DNA of 25,458 bases from an uncultured Bacteriovorax sp. (GTDB lineage Bacteria; Bdellovibrionota; Bacteriovoracia; Bacteriovoracales; Bacteriovoracaceae): contig CAMLKK010000035.1 of the NCBI GenBank assembly GCA_946480715.1, forward strand, positions 1 to 25,458, read 5' to 3'. Within the stretch, counting starts at the first letter, position 1, and every line of letters starts with the position of its first letter. Made by a program: the position numbers and the translations under genes. This document shows, piece after piece, positions 24,537-25,458 of this stretch. Under the pieces are notes generated by a model. That model did no database searches and had not been told where the DNA came from. It saw nothing but the letters and a program-made list of their open reading frames with translations.

Positions 24537-25429
24537 AAAATTAAACCATCATTAAACTGGCGAATCAGATAGAGAGCTCCAATAGTAGAATCTCCATGTG
24601 GTGGACGGTTTCGTTGTTTAATTGTCATTGGTAAATAGGGAATAAGAGCTTCACCTAAACGACCACAAATTGAAAGTGGAAGTAATCCTTTAGGATCGAG
24701 AGTAGTAACCATATTTTCGATTTCTAATCCCGCTTTAACCAATAATTGTTTTGCTTCAGGGTCGTGAGGAGCCGTTTGAAAAACAAGTGGAGCTAATTTA
24801 GCGAATGCGTTCTGTCCTGATTGTCCAAGCCACGTAAGGAAATTTTCTGCATCACCACCGCAGAATTCTAAAACTTTTTTGCTTAATTCCCCTGCAGGAG
24901 TTCTGTGATCCAAGGCTTTTTGTGTAAGTGCACTTGCTTTAAGACCCAGCCATGCACCACTCGCTTCGTCACCAGAAGGAAAACCCCAGCCAGAAACTGA
25001 TACTCTTTCTCCTTGAGCATTCATCGCCATGCCGACGCTTCCTGTTCCAACAGCAACAATGACTCCTTCTTTTCCACTATGAGCTCCAAGAAGAGTTGTG
25101 AATCCATCTGTGTCGACAATAATTTTTTTGAATCCTGGATTTCTTAAGTAGAACTCATTTTTCCAGATGACATTGTTCGCACCTGACAATCCTAATCCAA
25201 TGGCACATTCAGAAAGCATTGGGACAGGTAGGTTTCCATTGTGGAAAGCTCTCGCCAGTGTATCTAAAATAGATCTCCATGCTCGTTCTATTCCTTGTCC
25301 AAGAGCAGATGGATCGCCATGTGCAGTTGCCAGAATTTGATGTTTCAAATCAGTCACGATAACTCGTGTTCCTGTTCCGCCGCCATCAACACCAATAAGA
25401 AACTTTATAGATTTATCTAGATTAGTCAT
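24533..25429 (-). CDS. BadF/BcrA-type N-acetylglucosamine or glucosamine kinase
   Basis: 298 residues of the ASKHA fold. The phosphate-1 loop VDGGGTGTR (14-22), a DTDG segment (106-109), the phosphate-2 loop VGTGS (127-131) and GDEASGAWLG (153-162) are intact. It resembles GspK-like glucosamine kinases and BadF-family GlcNAc kinases. Since nagA follows, GlcNAc is the more likely substrate, giving GlcNAc-6-phosphate from a sugar taken up without phosphorylation. No transporter or regulator is in the window. It is the first gene of the operon. ATG 25429 has no Shine-Dalgarno site, but TAAAAT ends 6 bases before it. Confidence 0.87.
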   Translation of the reverse strand: MTNLDKSIKFLIGVDGGGTGTRVIVTDLKHQILATAHGDPSALGQGIERAWRSILDTLARAFHNGNLPVPMLSECAIGLGLSGANNVIWKNEFYLRNPGFKKIIVDTDGFTTLLGAHSGKEGVIVAVGTGSVGMAMNAQGERVSVSGWGFPSGDEASGAWLGLKASALTQKALDHRTPAGELSKKVLEFCGGDAENFLTWLGQSGQNAFAKLAPLVFQTAPHDPEAKQLLVKAGLEIENMVTTLDPKGLLPLSICGRLGEALIPYLPMTIKQRNRPPHGDSTIGALYLIRQFNDGLIL

Positions 25430-25435
25430 TGTTCA

Positions 25436-25441
25436 ATTTTA
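25436..25441 (-). promoter_or_regulatory. -10 box of the amino-sugar operon, leaderless spacing
   Basis: On the reverse strand TAAAAT (25441-25436) is 5 of 6 to consensus and is followed by exactly 6 bases before ATG 25429. With a 17-base spacer the -35 box would fall just beyond the window edge, so it cannot be judged. Confidence 0.5.
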
Positions 25442-25458
25442 TGGCCGTACAGAATGTG

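Overview
The window is a bacterial chromosome segment at roughly 40% G+C, with no insertion sequence, CRISPR array or rRNA. The gene mix suggests a predatory or free-living member of the Bdellovibrionota, perhaps the Bacteriovorax group: FHA-domain proteins, a receiver protein with a long acidic linker, a solo SMC, prepilin-like proteins and an amino-sugar operon. This placement is inference from gene content, not a database result.

Bases 1-5855 hold a forward operon. It starts with the tail of a DUF192 protein, followed by three membrane proteins that carry four FHA domains in total, then a PP2C-type phosphatase. This looks like the reader and eraser half of a Ser/Thr phosphorylation circuit; no kinase is in view. 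A receiver-domain protein follows (5939-7078). Bases 7079-9277 are housekeeping: birA on the reverse strand, rph and rdgB overlapping on the forward strand, and tRNA-Pro(UGG). smc (9425-13099) ends in a strong intrinsic terminator.

Bases 13135-16175 are accessory: a small exported protein, a membrane-anchored VOC protein, a small HNH protein, and two tandem prepilin-like genes. Both prepilin genes appear to start with the very rare codon ATT, each behind a good Shine-Dalgarno site, with a 16-residue class III leader.

Bases 16159-22435 look like a lipid or ester-forming cluster: a GT-C type membrane glycosyltransferase and a cytochrome P450 (reverse, overlapping by ATGA), two paralogous HHxxxD condensation-type acyltransferases (forward), and an MGAT-like acyltransferase between them (reverse). 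Its two divergent promoter regions are only 21 and about 36-39 bases long. Their -10 boxes lie so close to the start codons that the transcripts should be leaderless or nearly so. Bases 22429-25429 are a reverse-strand operon for N-acetylglucosamine use (kinase, NagA, NagB-II), joined by ATGA overlaps and also with a -10 box placed for a leaderless start.

The observations most worth following up are the twin ATT-start prepilin genes, the leaderless promoter set, and the P450/acyltransferase cluster.
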